In this document: in pieces, positions 28,901 through 38,114 of the stretch | How the letters are laid out: each line of letters opens with the position of its first letter | Numbering within the stretch: the stretch's first letter is position 1 | NCBI GenBank assembly: GCA_943787785.1 | Contig: CALSNT010000011.1 | Location: 1-64,000, forward strand | Direction: 5' to 3' | Source: an uncultured Paracoccaceae bacterium | GTDB taxonomy: Bacteria > Pseudomonadota > Alphaproteobacteria > Rhodobacterales > Rhodobacteraceae | DNA: 64,000 nt | Notes under the pieces: generated by a model | Databases searched by the model: none | Seen by the model: the letters and a program-made list of their open reading frames with translations, nothing else | What the model was told of the DNA's origin: nothing | Program-made: the position numbers and the translations under genes

Positions 28901-31315
28901 ATGAGCGATACGTTTGACCAAGCCTTCCCGGTGCTGCCGCTGCGCGACATCGTGGTTTTCCCCCATATGATTGTGCCCCTGTTCGTGGGCCGCGAGAAAT
29001 CGGTGCGCGCTTTGGAAGAGGTAATGGCCGATGACAAGCAGATTCTGCTGTCGAGCCAGATTGATCCCAATGTCGACAATCCGGTCGCCGAGGGCATCTA
29101 TGAAACCGGCGTTCTGGCCAATGTTCTGCAACTGCTGAAATTGCCCGATGGCACCGTGAAAGTGCTGGTCGAAGGCAAGGCGCGGGTGCGGATCACCGAA
29201 TACCTCGACAACGAGTCATTCTTTGAAGCGCATGCCGAGCCGTTGTCGGAAACCGAGGGCGACAGCGCGACGGTCGAGGCACTGACGCGTAGCGTCACCG
29301 AAGAATTTGAGCGCTATGCCAAGGTCAAGAAGAATATCCCCGAAGAGGCGCTGAGCGCCATTGCCGAGTCGCGCGAAGCAGACCGTCTGGCTGACCTTGT
29401 CGCCGGGCATCTGGGTGTCGAGGTCGACCAGAAGCAGACGCTTCTGGAGACGCTCGATGTGGCAGAGCGGCTTGAGAAGGTTCTCGGCCTGATGCAGGGC
29501 GAAATGTCGGTCCTGCAGGTCGAAAAGAAGATCAAGACCCGCGTGAAGTCTCAGATGGAGCGGACGCAGCGCGAGTATTATCTGAACGAGCAGATGAAGG
29601 CGATCCAGAAGGAACTGGGTGATGGTGACGAAGACCAGAACGAAGTTGCCGAGCTGGAAGAGAAAATCAAGGACACCAAGCTGTCCAAGGAAGCTCTGGA
29701 AAAATCCGTTGCCGAACTGAAGAAACTGAAGGCGATGTCCCCGATGTCGGCTGAAGCGACCGTGGTGCGCAATTATCTCGATTGGATCCTGTCGCTGCCA
29801 TGGGGCAAGAAAAGCCGCGTCAAGAAAGACTTGAGTCGTGCGGAAAAGGTGCTGGATGACGATCACTATGGTCTGGAAAAGGTCAAGGAGCGGATCGTCG
29901 AATATCTGGCGGTTCAACAGCGTTCCAAGAAGCTGAAGGGCCCGATCCTGTGCCTCGTCGGCCCGCCGGGCGTTGGTAAGACCTCGCTGGGTAAGTCTGT
30001 TGCGAAAGCGACGGGGCGGGAATTCATTCGTATCAGCCTTGGTGGCGTGCGTGACGAAAGCGAGATTCGCGGTCACCGGCGGACCTATATCGGTTCGATG
30101 CCCGGCAAGATCATCCAGTCGCTGAAAAAGGCCAAGACCACGAACCCGCTGATCCTGCTCGATGAAATCGACAAGATGGGTCAGGATTTCCGGGGTGATC
30201 CGGCCTCCGCCATGCTGGAAGTGCTTGATCCGGAACAGAACAATACGTTCATCGACCACTACCTTGAGGTTGAATACGACCTCAGTGACGTCATGTTCCT
30301 GACCACGGCCAACTCGTACAACATGCCTTCGCCGCTGCTGGACCGGATGGAGATCATTCCGCTGGCTGGCTACACCGAGGACGAAAAGCACGAGATTGCG
30401 AAGCAGCATCTGATCGAAAAGCAGGTCAAGAACCACGGTCTGAAGCCGAAGGAGTTTGAACTGACGGACGCGGCCCTGACCGATATCATCCGCACCTATA
30501 CCCGTGAGGCGGGCGTGCGGAACCTTGAGCGTGAGATTGCCAAGCTGGCCCGAAAGGCGGTCACCAAGATTGTCCGCAAGGCCGAGGAAAAGGTAGTCAT
30601 CAAGCCGAAAGACCTTGAGGATTATCTGGGTGTCAAACGCTTCCGCTATGGTTTGGCCGAGGCGGAAGACCAGATCGGCGTTGTCACGGGCCTCGCCTGG
30701 ACGCAGGTCGGTGGCGATCTGCTGTCCATTGAAGCGCTGCGCCTGCCCGGCAAGGGTCGGATGAAGACCACTGGCAAGCTTGGCGACGTGATGAAGGAAA
30801 GCATCGAAGCAGCTGCGTCCTACGTTCGCTCAATCGGACCGAAAATCGGGGTGAAGCCGCCGAAATTCGACAAGCTGGACATCCACGTCCACGTTCCTGA
30901 AGGGGCAACGCCCAAGGATGGGCCAAGCGCGGGCGTGGCGATGGTAACCTCGATTGTCTCGGTTCTGACGCAGATCCCGGTCAAGAAGGATATCGCCATG
31001 ACCGGCGAGGTGACGCTGCGCGGCAACGTGCTTCCGATCGGTGGCTTGAAGGAAAAGCTGCTGGCGGCACTTCGCGGCGGCATCACGACGGTGCTGATCC
31101 CGGCCGAAAATGAAAAGGACCTGACCGAGATCCCGGACAACGTGAAAAACGGGCTGACGATCATCCCGGTCGCCCATGTGTCCGAGGTTCTGGAGCACGC
31201 GCTGACGCGCAAGCCAGAACCTATCGACTGGGACGAAGCTGCAGAAGAAGCGGCGTTGGCCGAGGCTGCGAAGGCCAAAGAGGCCGAAGATCGTTCCGGC
31301 GCAACCAAGCACTGA
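28901..31315 (+). CDS. lon: ATP-dependent Lon protease
   Basis: This 804-residue AAA+ protease degrades misfolded and regulatory proteins. N-terminal substrate domain (FPVLPLRDIVVFPHMIVPLF), Walker A GPPGVGKTSLGKS at about residue 353, Walker B LILLDEIDKMG, and the Ser-Lys dyad in PKDGPSAGVAMVTS (about 675) and PIGGLKEKLLAALRGG (about 718). The ATG at 28901 follows AAGGAAG; the longer frame from 28727 lacks homology. A strong terminator follows at 31341. Confidence 0.98.
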   Translation: MSDTFDQAFPVLPLRDIVVFPHMIVPLFVGREKSVRALEEVMADDKQILLSSQIDPNVDNPVAEGIYETGVLANVLQLLKLPDGTVKVLVEGKARVRITEYLDNESFFEAHAEPLSETEGDSATVEALTRSVTEEFERYAKVKKNIPEEALSAIAESREADRLADLVAGHLGVEVDQKQTLLETLDVAERLEKVLGLMQGEMSVLQVEKKIKTRVKSQMERTQREYYLNEQMKAIQKELGDGDEDQNEVAELEEKIKDTKLSKEALEKSVAELKKLKAMSPMSAEATVVRNYLDWILSLPWGKKSRVKKDLSRAEKVLDDDHYGLEKVKERIVEYLAVQQRSKKLKGPILCLVGPPGVGKTSLGKSVAKATGREFIRISLGGVRDESEIRGHRRTYIGSMPGKIIQSLKKAKTTNPLILLDEIDKMGQDFRGDPASAMLEVLDPEQNNTFIDHYLEVEYDLSDVMFLTTANSYNMPSPLLDRMEIIPLAGYTEDEKHEIAKQHLIEKQVKNHGLKPKEFELTDAALTDIIRTYTREAGVRNLEREIAKLARKAVTKIVRKAEEKVVIKPKDLEDYLGVKRFRYGLAEAEDQIGVVTGLAWTQVGGDLLSIEALRLPGKGRMKTTGKLGDVMKESIEAAASYVRSIGPKIGVKPPKFDKLDIHVHVPEGATPKDGPSAGVAMVTSIVSVLTQIPVKKDIAMTGEVTLRGNVLPIGGLKEKLLAALRGGITTVLIPAENEKDLTEIPDNVKNGLTIIPVAHVSEVLEHALTRKPEPIDWDEAAEEAALAEAAKAKEAEDRSGATKH

Positions 31316-31340
31316 GTGGTATCGGATACGTCAAGAAATC

Positions 31341-31370
31341 AAGGGCCGGCCTGTGAAAGGCCGGCCCTTC
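31341..31370 (+). terminator. Rho-independent terminator after lon
   Basis: AAGGGCCGGCCT, loop GTGA, AAGGCCGGCCCTT, then TTCTAA: a very stable stem of about 10-12 bp directly after lon. The T tract is short. It separates lon from the HU-like gene at 31407. Confidence 0.85.
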
Positions 31371-31406
31371 TAACATCCAGAAACTACACACCAAAAGGGA
31401 GCTGAT

Positions 31407-31826
31407 ATGACCCGCAAGCCCGTCGCCAAGAAAACCGGAAGCCCGGCTAAGACCGCAGCGAAAACGGCTTCTTCAACGGCACCAATAACTGCCGCGAAGC
31501 CGAAACCGTCAACCCACGACACGATGGCCAATGCTGACGTTGAGGCTGCGGTCAAACTGCGAAAATCAGATTTCGTCGAGCGTGTCGCGACCCGGTCGGC
31601 ACTAAAGAAAAATCAGGTTCGTCCGGTTATCGAGGCGGCGTTGGCTGTTCTGGGCGACGCGTTGGAAGCGGGCGAGACTCTGCAGTTGCCGCCGTTGGGG
31701 CGTTTGAAAGTCCGCAAGATGACGGAAAACGACAAGGGCAAATCCATCGTCTGCCAGGTACGCCGTAACAACGCGATGCGCACTGGTGTTCTGCCTGGGA
31801 CCGCAAGCGACCACGACGACGGCTAG
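31407..31826 (+). CDS. HU-family DNA-binding protein with basic N-terminal tail
   Basis: This 139-residue protein has a Lys/Ala/Thr-rich, histone-H1-like N-terminus (about 1-45) before an HU/IHF fold: LRKSDFVERVATRSALKKNQ, VLGDALEAGETLQLPPLGRL, and the arm residues in KVRKMTENDKGKSIVCQV. It probably compacts DNA. A lon-hup order is common in proteobacteria, though here a terminator intervenes. The standard PxxGR arm motif is only loosely kept (LPPLGRLKVRK). Confidence 0.85.
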   Translation: MTRKPVAKKTGSPAKTAAKTASSTAPITAAKPKPSTHDTMANADVEAAVKLRKSDFVERVATRSALKKNQVRPVIEAALAVLGDALEAGETLQLPPLGRLKVRKMTENDKGKSIVCQVRRNNAMRTGVLPGTASDHDDG

Positions 31827-32055
31827 GGAACCTCCGGCAACTGCAGCCGGGGAGGGGCCAACGCTGTCCCGGCGCATGACGTAAAGAAACTGGCTTTGCC
31901 AACATAGAATCAACAGTGCGGAGCGGTGCGCGCTCCCGATACGTGGCCGCTGGGACACGGGCGCGGGGCCAATGCGCCTGGATGAACTGCAAAGCCTTGA
32001 ACCTTGCCAGTTGTCATCGCCCAATGCTCAGAGCTTTGCGCCCTGGGGAACGACC

Positions 32056-32790
32056 ATGACCAACCACAATCGACGACGTCTTCTCCTCCAAGCGCCCGCC
32101 TTTCTGGCCGTCCCTCTCTTTCTGGCTGGCTGTGGAGAGGCTCCAATCGACACGGACGAAGATGTAGATAACGCGGCGCGGCCACGGCAGGGAAAAAGTA
32201 CGACAGTAAAGCAAGGTTCGGGGCAAAAGCCCGTGGTCGCCCTGACTTTTGACGATGGGCCGCATCCGACCCTGACACCCAAGCTGCTGGAAATCCTCGA
32301 CGACAGGAATATCCGCGCAACTTTCTATGTGGTCGGGCACAAGGTCGAACGCCATCCTGCGCTGGTCAAACGGATACGGCGCGAGGGTCATGAGATCGGC
32401 AATCATTCCTGGTCTCACGCCAACCTGGCGAACCGGTCTGACGAGATGGTCCTTAGCGAGCTTCGGCGCACGAACGAGGCTGTCCAGAAAGCGACCGGCA
32501 GACGCCCGACTACCATGCGTCCGCCGTTCGGCGCCATGTCACCTCGCCAAAGCCGTTTAGTGCAGGCAAAGCTGAGGATGCCCACGGTGTTGTGGTCGAT
32601 TGACTCGCTGGATTATACAGGATCAAGCAGCGCGACGATTACCAACCGAATTTTGCGCCGCGCCCATAACGGGGCCATCATTCTCAACCATGACATCCAT
32701 GCGCGTACCATACAGGCCATGCCCGCCACCATCGAGGGTCTGAAAAAGCGCGGCTTCCGTTTTGTTACCGTGTCCAAGCTGATTGGCTGA
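32056..32790 (+). CDS. Polysaccharide deacetylase (NodB) lipoprotein
   Basis: This 244-residue protein has a lipoprotein signal (RRRLLLQAPAFLAVPLFLAGC), so it sits in the envelope, with an RRR sequence hinting at Tat export. NodB motifs: LTFDDGPHP (catalytic Asp and metal Asp), GHEIGNHSWSHANL (metal His pair) and MRPPFGAM. It would remove N-acetyl groups from a glycan such as peptidoglycan or exopolysaccharide. I chose the ATG at 32056; the longer frame from 31972 has no signal-peptide logic. Confidence 0.9.
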   Translation: MTNHNRRRLLLQAPAFLAVPLFLAGCGEAPIDTDEDVDNAARPRQGKSTTVKQGSGQKPVVALTFDDGPHPTLTPKLLEILDDRNIRATFYVVGHKVERHPALVKRIRREGHEIGNHSWSHANLANRSDEMVLSELRRTNEAVQKATGRRPTTMRPPFGAMSPRQSRLVQAKLRMPTVLWSIDSLDYTGSSSATITNRILRRAHNGAIILNHDIHARTIQAMPATIEGLKKRGFRFVTVSKLIG

Positions 32791-32850
32791 TCTGATGTCG
32801 CTTCCAGTCCCCTTGCAGTAAGCGAGGCTTGGCGATAAATCCCGCCCGAC

Positions 32851-32925
32851 GGGTGATTAGCTCAGTGGTAGAGCGCTTCGTTCACATCGAAGATGTCGGG
32901 GGTTCAAATCCCTCATCACCCACCA
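32851..32925 (+). tRNA. tRNA-Val (anticodon CAC)
   Basis: Acceptor GGGTGAT pairs with ATCACCC. D-arm TAGCTCAGTGGTAGAGC; anticodon arm CTTCG-TTCACAT-CGAAG gives CAC (codon GUG); T-arm GGGGGTTCAAATCCC; encoded CCA at 32923-32925. It is very similar to tRNA-Val(TAC) at 33568. Confidence 0.97.
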
Positions 32926-32952
32926 TGCGCCCCGTATCGACAGGACGATCCG

Positions 32953-33525
32953 ATGTTCCCTCATGAGTTGCTGATCCTGCGCCACGGGCAGACCACCTGG
33001 AATGCGGTCGACCGGATGCAGGGGCGGCTGAACTCTCCGCTGACCGAGCTTGGGCGCGCGCAGGCGGCGCGGCAGGGCGAAATACTTGCAGGGTTGGACC
33101 TGACCGGATGGGCCACCTACGCCAGCCCGCAGGGCCGCGCGTTTCACACTGCCGGGATCGCGTTGGCGGGGCTTAGCGACCACATCCGCACCGATGATCG
33201 CCTGTGCGAGATTGACGTGGGCGCGTGGAACGGAGTTCTGCGTTCTGAGGTGAAAGCGACCCGCCCTGAGCTGTTCGAAGGCGACGCAGCCTTCGACTGG
33301 TACGATCAGGCGCCCGGTGGCGAAGGCTATGCCGGGCTGGAAGCGCGGTGCCGGTCCTTTCTGGATACCCTGCACTGCAATGCGGTTCTTGTGACCCATG
33401 GCATCACCAGCCGGGTGCTGCGCTGTGTCGCGACGGGCAATCCGGTCAAAGACCTCGCGCTGTTGCCCGGCGGGCAGGGCAACATCTATCATTTTCGCGC
33501 CGGTCAGATCAGCGAATTGACCTGA
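32953..33525 (+). CDS. Histidine phosphatase family protein
   Basis: This 190-residue phosphoglycerate-mutase-like phosphatase has the phosphohistidine motif LLILRHGQTTWN, the acid residue region CEIDVGAWNGV, and VLVTHGITSRVLRC as the second histidine. The substrate cannot be read; sugar-phosphate or alpha-ribazole phosphatase roles are typical. It lies between two valine tRNA genes, starting 28 bases after the first, so it may be transcribed with them. The ATG at 32953 starts directly at the homology. Confidence 0.9.
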   Translation: MFPHELLILRHGQTTWNAVDRMQGRLNSPLTELGRAQAARQGEILAGLDLTGWATYASPQGRAFHTAGIALAGLSDHIRTDDRLCEIDVGAWNGVLRSEVKATRPELFEGDAAFDWYDQAPGGEGYAGLEARCRSFLDTLHCNAVLVTHGITSRVLRCVATGNPVKDLALLPGGQGNIYHFRAGQISELT

Positions 33526-33567
33526 CCCCTTGCACCCTGCGCCGCGCGGGGGTAGCTGACGCGACAG

Positions 33568-33643
<76 letters not shown>

Positions 33644-33827
33644 CCTTCAAAACGTCGAAGGCGTGTTGAAGACGAAGCGGCCGTCGTTTCGAAGAAATGA
33701 CGAAAGCTAACCCGGTTCCGGCTCTTTTCATCAACGTGCACCAACGCACAGATTGCCCCGGATTGCGCGCGTTGCAATTCACCGTGCTGACGTTAGCTTT
33801 GTATCGATCCCACCAGAGGAGCCCGAG

Positions 33828-34760
33828 ATGAGCTGGAATCCTGCATTAGACCCCGATTGGCCGATTGGTAACGACGTGGACGCGATCGAAACGGTAATCG
33901 TTCCGCGCGCCCGCGATCTTGGCGATTTCGAAGTGCGTCGCGCTTTGCCCGCGCCTGAACGTCAAATGGTTGGCCCATTCATATTCTTTGATCAGGCCGG
34001 CCCGGCGGAATTTGTCACCGGTCAGTCCATCGACATCCGGCCGCATCCGCACATCGGACTCTCGACGGTAACCTATCTGTTCGAGGGCCGGATGCATCAC
34101 CGTGACAGCCTGGGCACCGATGCCTGGATTGAACCGGGTGCCGTCAACCTGATGCAATCGGGCCATGGCATTACTCATTCCGAGCGTACAGATGGGGACA
34201 TGCTGAAGGCGCCTTACAGCCTGTCGGCAATCCAGTCGTGGATTGCACTTCCGAAGGCACTTGAAGATAGCGAGGCCTCGTTCGTCCATGCTGGAAAAGA
34301 AGAGCTGCCGGAACTGGAGGGCAAGGGCAAACAGGTGCGCCTGATCCTCGGCAACGCCTGGGGCGCGCGTGCGCCCGTCGAAACCCCGTCCGAGATGTTC
34401 TACGCCGATGCGATTCTGCAGCCCGGAGCCTCGATCCCGATGCCTGAAGAACATGAGGATCGCGGGGCTTATGTTTTGACGGGCGAGGTCGAGATAGCTG
34501 GCCAGACGTTCGAGGCGGACCGGATGATGGTGTTCCGCCCCGGTGACCGTGTCTCGATGCGCGCCGGACCGCAGGGTGCGCGTGTGATGTTTCTGGGCGG
34601 CGAAACCATGGATGGGCCGCGTTATATCTGGTGGAATTTCGTTGCGTCTTCGAAAGAGCGGATAGATGTCGCGAAAGAAGCCTGGCGCGCCGAGGACTGG
34701 CAGAACGGCCGCTTTCAATTGCCACCCGACGACAACCACGAACATATCCCGCTGCCCTGA
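33828..34760 (+). CDS. Pirin family protein
   Basis: This 310-residue double cupin has the pirin N-terminal metal site: IRPHPHIGLSTVTYLFEG (two His), then MQSGHGITHSER (further His and Glu). The C-terminal pirin domain carries EHEDRGAYVLTGEVEIAG. Bacterial pirins may act as quercetinases or protein partners; the role here is unknown. The ATG at 33828 is preceded by AGAGGAG. The longer frame from 33753 is not needed. Confidence 0.93.
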   Translation: MSWNPALDPDWPIGNDVDAIETVIVPRARDLGDFEVRRALPAPERQMVGPFIFFDQAGPAEFVTGQSIDIRPHPHIGLSTVTYLFEGRMHHRDSLGTDAWIEPGAVNLMQSGHGITHSERTDGDMLKAPYSLSAIQSWIALPKALEDSEASFVHAGKEELPELEGKGKQVRLILGNAWGARAPVETPSEMFYADAILQPGASIPMPEEHEDRGAYVLTGEVEIAGQTFEADRMMVFRPGDRVSMRAGPQGARVMFLGGETMDGPRYIWWNFVASSKERIDVAKEAWRAEDWQNGRFQLPPDDNHEHIPLP

Positions 34761-34869
34761 GGCCATGCGTCGAGAATTTGCCCGCCTTGGGCCGTGTTCG
34801 CGCTTGACGCCCCCGAACCGCGCGCCTAGAACGCGGCACGCTTTGGGCATCGGTCCAAGCGGGCAGTGG

Positions 34870-34946
34870 GCGGTTGTAGCTCAGTTGGTTAGAGTACCGG
34901 CCTGTCACGCCGGGGGTCGCGGGTTCGAGCCCCGTCAACCGCGCCA
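34870..34946 (+). tRNA. tRNA-Asp (anticodon GTC)
   Basis: Acceptor GCGGTTG pairs with CAACCGC. D-arm TAGCTCAGTTGGTTAGAG; anticodon arm CCGGC-CTGTCAC-GCCGG gives GTC; T-arm CGGGTTCGAGCCCCG; discriminator G and encoded CCA (34944-34946). It forms a loose cluster with the two valine tRNAs. Confidence 0.97.
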
Positions 34947-35265
34947 CCGCTGCCAGTTTTTTCCGAAAATTTGAGTGTGTATCGTTAGGGCCAAATCTGC
35001 TCTGTGCGGCGACGGCCCGTGCACATTATCGGTGCCATGAAGCGTTGGTTCAGGCAGGGCCTCCGGATATGAAATCCATCGGTTCCTTGCCGGGGGCGGT
35101 GGCTGGGGGGCAACCCGCAGACCAAATGTCACCTGGGGGGCAGCCCCCAGACCCCCAGAATATTTTGAACGAATGATGTGCAGTCGGGAAAATACGCGGC
35201 ACATAGATGAACAGGCGGCGCCGAGCTGCTTAGGTTTGGCGGGCCCCGGGTGGTCAGGACCTACT
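34947..35265. other. Intergenic region with tandem C/G-rich repeat
   Basis: No gene is visible in about 320 bases. Two related units lie in tandem, 30 bases apart: TGGGGGGCAACCCGCAGACC (from about 35104) and TGGGGGGCAGCCCCCAGACC (from about 35134). The second continues CCCAGAATATTTTG. The second unit can fold as GGGGGC/GCCCCC and resembles a widespread Rhodobacteraceae intergenic element. It may terminate transcription from tRNA-Asp. Confidence 0.55.
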
Positions 35266-36642
35266 TCACGAATAGACGGCATCCAGAACGCGCGCCCAGC
35301 TGCGGATGCCTTTGTGGAAGCTTTCCAGATCATATTTCTCATTCGGCGAGTGCAGCCCGTCGTCATCGCGGCCAAATCCGATCAGCATCGAATCCAAACC
35401 CAGGATGTCTTTGAAATGTCCCGCGATTGGGATTGACCCGCCACCACCGATGAACGCCGCCGGGCGTGGCCATTCGTCTGAGAGTGCGGCGCGCGCCTTT
35501 TCGAAAATCGGGTTGGCGGTGGACATGACGGATGCGGCGGCCGCGCCATGGTCTTTGAACTCGACGGTGCAATCTGGCGGCAGCAAGTCCTGCACCATTT
35601 GCCGAAAGCTCTCGCGTATTGCCAACGGGTCTTGAGTGCCTACCAGCCGAAAGCTGATCTTGGCGCTGGCGCGGCTTGGGAGTACCGTCTTGAACCCGTC
35701 GCCGGTATAGCCGGACCACACTCCGTTAACCTCGCACGTCGGGCGCGCCCAGACCATTTCCAGCCCGGTGCGACCGGCCTCGCCGGCCGGCTGGCTTAGC
35801 CCAACCTCTCCCAAAAACGCGGCCTGATCGAACCCCAAACCATCCCACTGAGAGCGAATGCTTTCGGGGAGGTCGGCCACACCATCGTAGAATCCGGGGA
35901 CCGTGACGCGGCTATTATCATCATGAAGTGCTGCGATGATGCGAGCCAACACCCGGGCTGGATTGATAGCGATACCGCCGAACATGCCAGAATGCAGGTC
36001 GCGGTCAGGGCCAATAATCGTCAGTTCTTCACCCAGAAGTCCGCGCAGCATTGTCGTGATCGCCGGGGTTTGCGGGTCGAACATCCCGGTGTCACAGATC
36101 AACACCAGATCAGGCTGTGAAAGCTCCTCGCGATGCGCGTTCAAAAACGGCACCAGTGAGGGTGAACCTGATTCTTCCTCGCCTTCGAAAAAAACTGAGA
36201 TGCGACCGGGCAGCGACCCGTTGACAGCCTTCCAGGCACGCAGTGCCTCGATGAACGTCATGAATTGGCCTTTGTCGTCATTGGCCCCTCGGGCGCGAAT
36301 GACTTTGCCGTTCGGGGTATCCTGAATCTTGGGTTCGAAAGGTGGTTCGTTCCATAGATCTAGGGGATCAACGGGTTGTACGTCATAGTGCCCGTAAAAC
36401 ATCAAGTGTATTCCGCCATCCCCAGCGCTGCCGGTTACCATCGGATGCCCGGCGGTCGGACGTTTCGCGGCGTCGAATCCTAAGTCTGTCAGCGTGTCCA
36501 CAACCCAGTCCGCAGCCCGGTCACAATCGCCCGCGAAGGCGGGATCGGTGGAAATCGACGGAATACGCAGTAGCTCAAATAGGCGATCGAGAGAATCAGG
36601 CAGGTCGGTGTCGATCTGCGACAGGGTTTTTTCAAGGCTCAT
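35266..36642 (-). CDS. M20-family metallopeptidase (dipeptidase)
   Basis: This 458-residue zinc dipeptidase has MFYGHYDVQPVDPLDLW (His, Asp), RGANDDKGQFM (bridging Asp), FEGEEESGSPS (catalytic and metal Glu), LICDTGMFD (Asp) and the C-terminal GRDDDGLHSPNEKY (His). A dimerisation domain occupies roughly residues 200-330. I chose the ATG at 36642 with GGAGA upstream, dropping 62 unlikely residues of the longer frame. It is divergent from hemA. Confidence 0.93.
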   Translation of the reverse strand: MSLEKTLSQIDTDLPDSLDRLFELLRIPSISTDPAFAGDCDRAADWVVDTLTDLGFDAAKRPTAGHPMVTGSAGDGGIHLMFYGHYDVQPVDPLDLWNEPPFEPKIQDTPNGKVIRARGANDDKGQFMTFIEALRAWKAVNGSLPGRISVFFEGEEESGSPSLVPFLNAHREELSQPDLVLICDTGMFDPQTPAITTMLRGLLGEELTIIGPDRDLHSGMFGGIAINPARVLARIIAALHDDNSRVTVPGFYDGVADLPESIRSQWDGLGFDQAAFLGEVGLSQPAGEAGRTGLEMVWARPTCEVNGVWSGYTGDGFKTVLPSRASAKISFRLVGTQDPLAIRESFRQMVQDLLPPDCTVEFKDHGAAAASVMSTANPIFEKARAALSDEWPRPAAFIGGGGSIPIAGHFKDILGLDSMLIGFGRDDDGLHSPNEKYDLESFHKGIRSWARVLDAVYS

Positions 36643-36797
36643 GGGGTCTCCGATCATTTTGCGCGTCACCCTAGTCAGACCGGGCCGACTGTCCAGCACC
36701 CGCAGTTTGACGCAAGCGTGATGGTCGCGACCAATCGCCCACTTTCGCCGATGCGTTGAAGGCCATAGGGTTGCAAGGCAACCTTCGGAGCGACCCA

Positions 36798-38021
36798 TTG
36801 AACTACGAACACCATTTCGACGCCGCATTACAGCGACTGCATGATGAGGGGCGCTATCGAACCTTCATTGATATAGCTCGCCAGCAGGGGCAATTTCCGA
36901 ACGCAGTATGGCATGAGCCATCGGGTCAGGAACGCCCCGTAACAGTATGGTGCGGAAACGATTACCTTGGCATGGGGCAACACCCAGTTGTTCTGGCTGC
37001 GATGCATGACGCATTGGATGCGACCGGCGCTGGTTCGGGCGGGACTCGCAACATTTCGGGCACGACGGTCTATCATAAGGCACTGGAATCAGAGTTGGCG
37101 GATTTGCATGGCAAGCCGTCAGCGTTGCTATTCACGTCGGCCTATGTGGCTAATGACGCGACACTCTCGACCTTGGCGCAGTTGCTACCAGGGTTGGTGA
37201 TTCTGTCGGACGCGTTGAACCACGCCTCGATGATCGAGGGCATTCGCCGAATGGGTGGGGAAAAGCGGATATTCCGGCACAACGATCCGGAGCATCTTGC
37301 CGAGTTGTTGAAAGACATTCCGGACGAGACGCCGAAATTGGTGGCATTCGAATCACTTTATTCAATGGACGGTGATTTCGCGCCACTCGAACGGATGCTG
37401 GACGTTGCCCAGGCGTACGGTGCGATGACCTACGTGGATGAAGTTCACGCCGTCGGTCTTTACGGCCCGCGCGGGGGCGGTGTGGCCGAGCGGGCCGGGT
37501 TGGCCGACCGGATTGATGTTGTCAACGGAACGCTGGCCAAGGCGTTTGGTGTTGCCGGAGGTTACATCGCTGCGAACGAGAATATCTGTGATGCGATAAG
37601 ATCTTACGCGCCGGGCTTCATCTTTACAACGTCACTGCCGCCGGCTGTTGCAGCTGGCGCCCTCGCGTCTGTTCGGCATCTGAAATCAGATGACACACTG
37701 CGGCGGCACCACCAGCAACAAGCTGCGGCCCTGAAGCTGCGCCTGAAGGGGTTGGGCCTGCCGCTGATTGACCACGGAAGTCATATTGTTCCGGTGCACG
37801 TCGGTGACCCGGTGAAATGCAAAATGCTGTCTGACAGGTTGCTGGAACATCACGGAATCTACGTGCAGCCGATCAATTTCCCGACCGTCCCGCGCGGAAC
37901 CGAGCGGCTGCGTTTCACGCCCTCACCAGTCCACGGGCCGCGTGAAATGGATGCGTTGGTGACTGCAATGGACGATCTTTGGTCACAGTGTGCGCTGAAT
38001 CGCGCCGAACTTTCCGCATAA
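36798..38021 (+). CDS. hemA: 5-aminolevulinate synthase
   Basis: HemA condenses glycine and succinyl-CoA to 5-aminolevulinate, the C4 route to heme used by alphaproteobacteria. I chose the TTG at 36798, with GGAG 7 bases upstream. It gives 407 residues, the usual family length, beginning [20 protein letters not shown]. Motifs: [20 protein letters not shown] and the PLP-binding Lys in [16 protein letters not shown]. No FNR box is visible just upstream, unlike hemA genes of some relatives. Confidence 0.96.
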   Translation: MNYEHHFDAALQRLHDEGRYRTFIDIARQQGQFPNAVWHEPSGQERPVTVWCGNDYLGMGQHPVVLAAMHDALDATGAGSGGTRNISGTTVYHKALESELADLHGKPSALLFTSAYVANDATLSTLAQLLPGLVILSDALNHASMIEGIRRMGGEKRIFRHNDPEHLAELLKDIPDETPKLVAFESLYSMDGDFAPLERMLDVAQAYGAMTYVDEVHAVGLYGPRGGGVAERAGLADRIDVVNGTLAKAFGVAGGYIAANENICDAIRSYAPGFIFTTSLPPAVAAGALASVRHLKSDDTLRRHHQQQAAALKLRLKGLGLPLIDHGSHIVPVHVGDPVKCKMLSDRLLEHHGIYVQPINFPTVPRGTERLRFTPSPVHGPREMDALVTAMDDLWSQCALNRAELSA

Positions 38022-38114
38022 GCCGGATTCGTCCATGTACCCGCTGGACCCCTGTGTTATCAGGGATATATAGCGCGGCGGTGTTTTGCGCGCCGCCACT
38101 TGGGGAATTGTTGT

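Noticed and set aside
35266-36642. Many long plus-strand frames opposite the M20 peptidase and other GC-rich genes
   Set aside because: These are shadows of GC-rich codon use; they lack start sites and homology while the opposite strand has full catalytic motifs.
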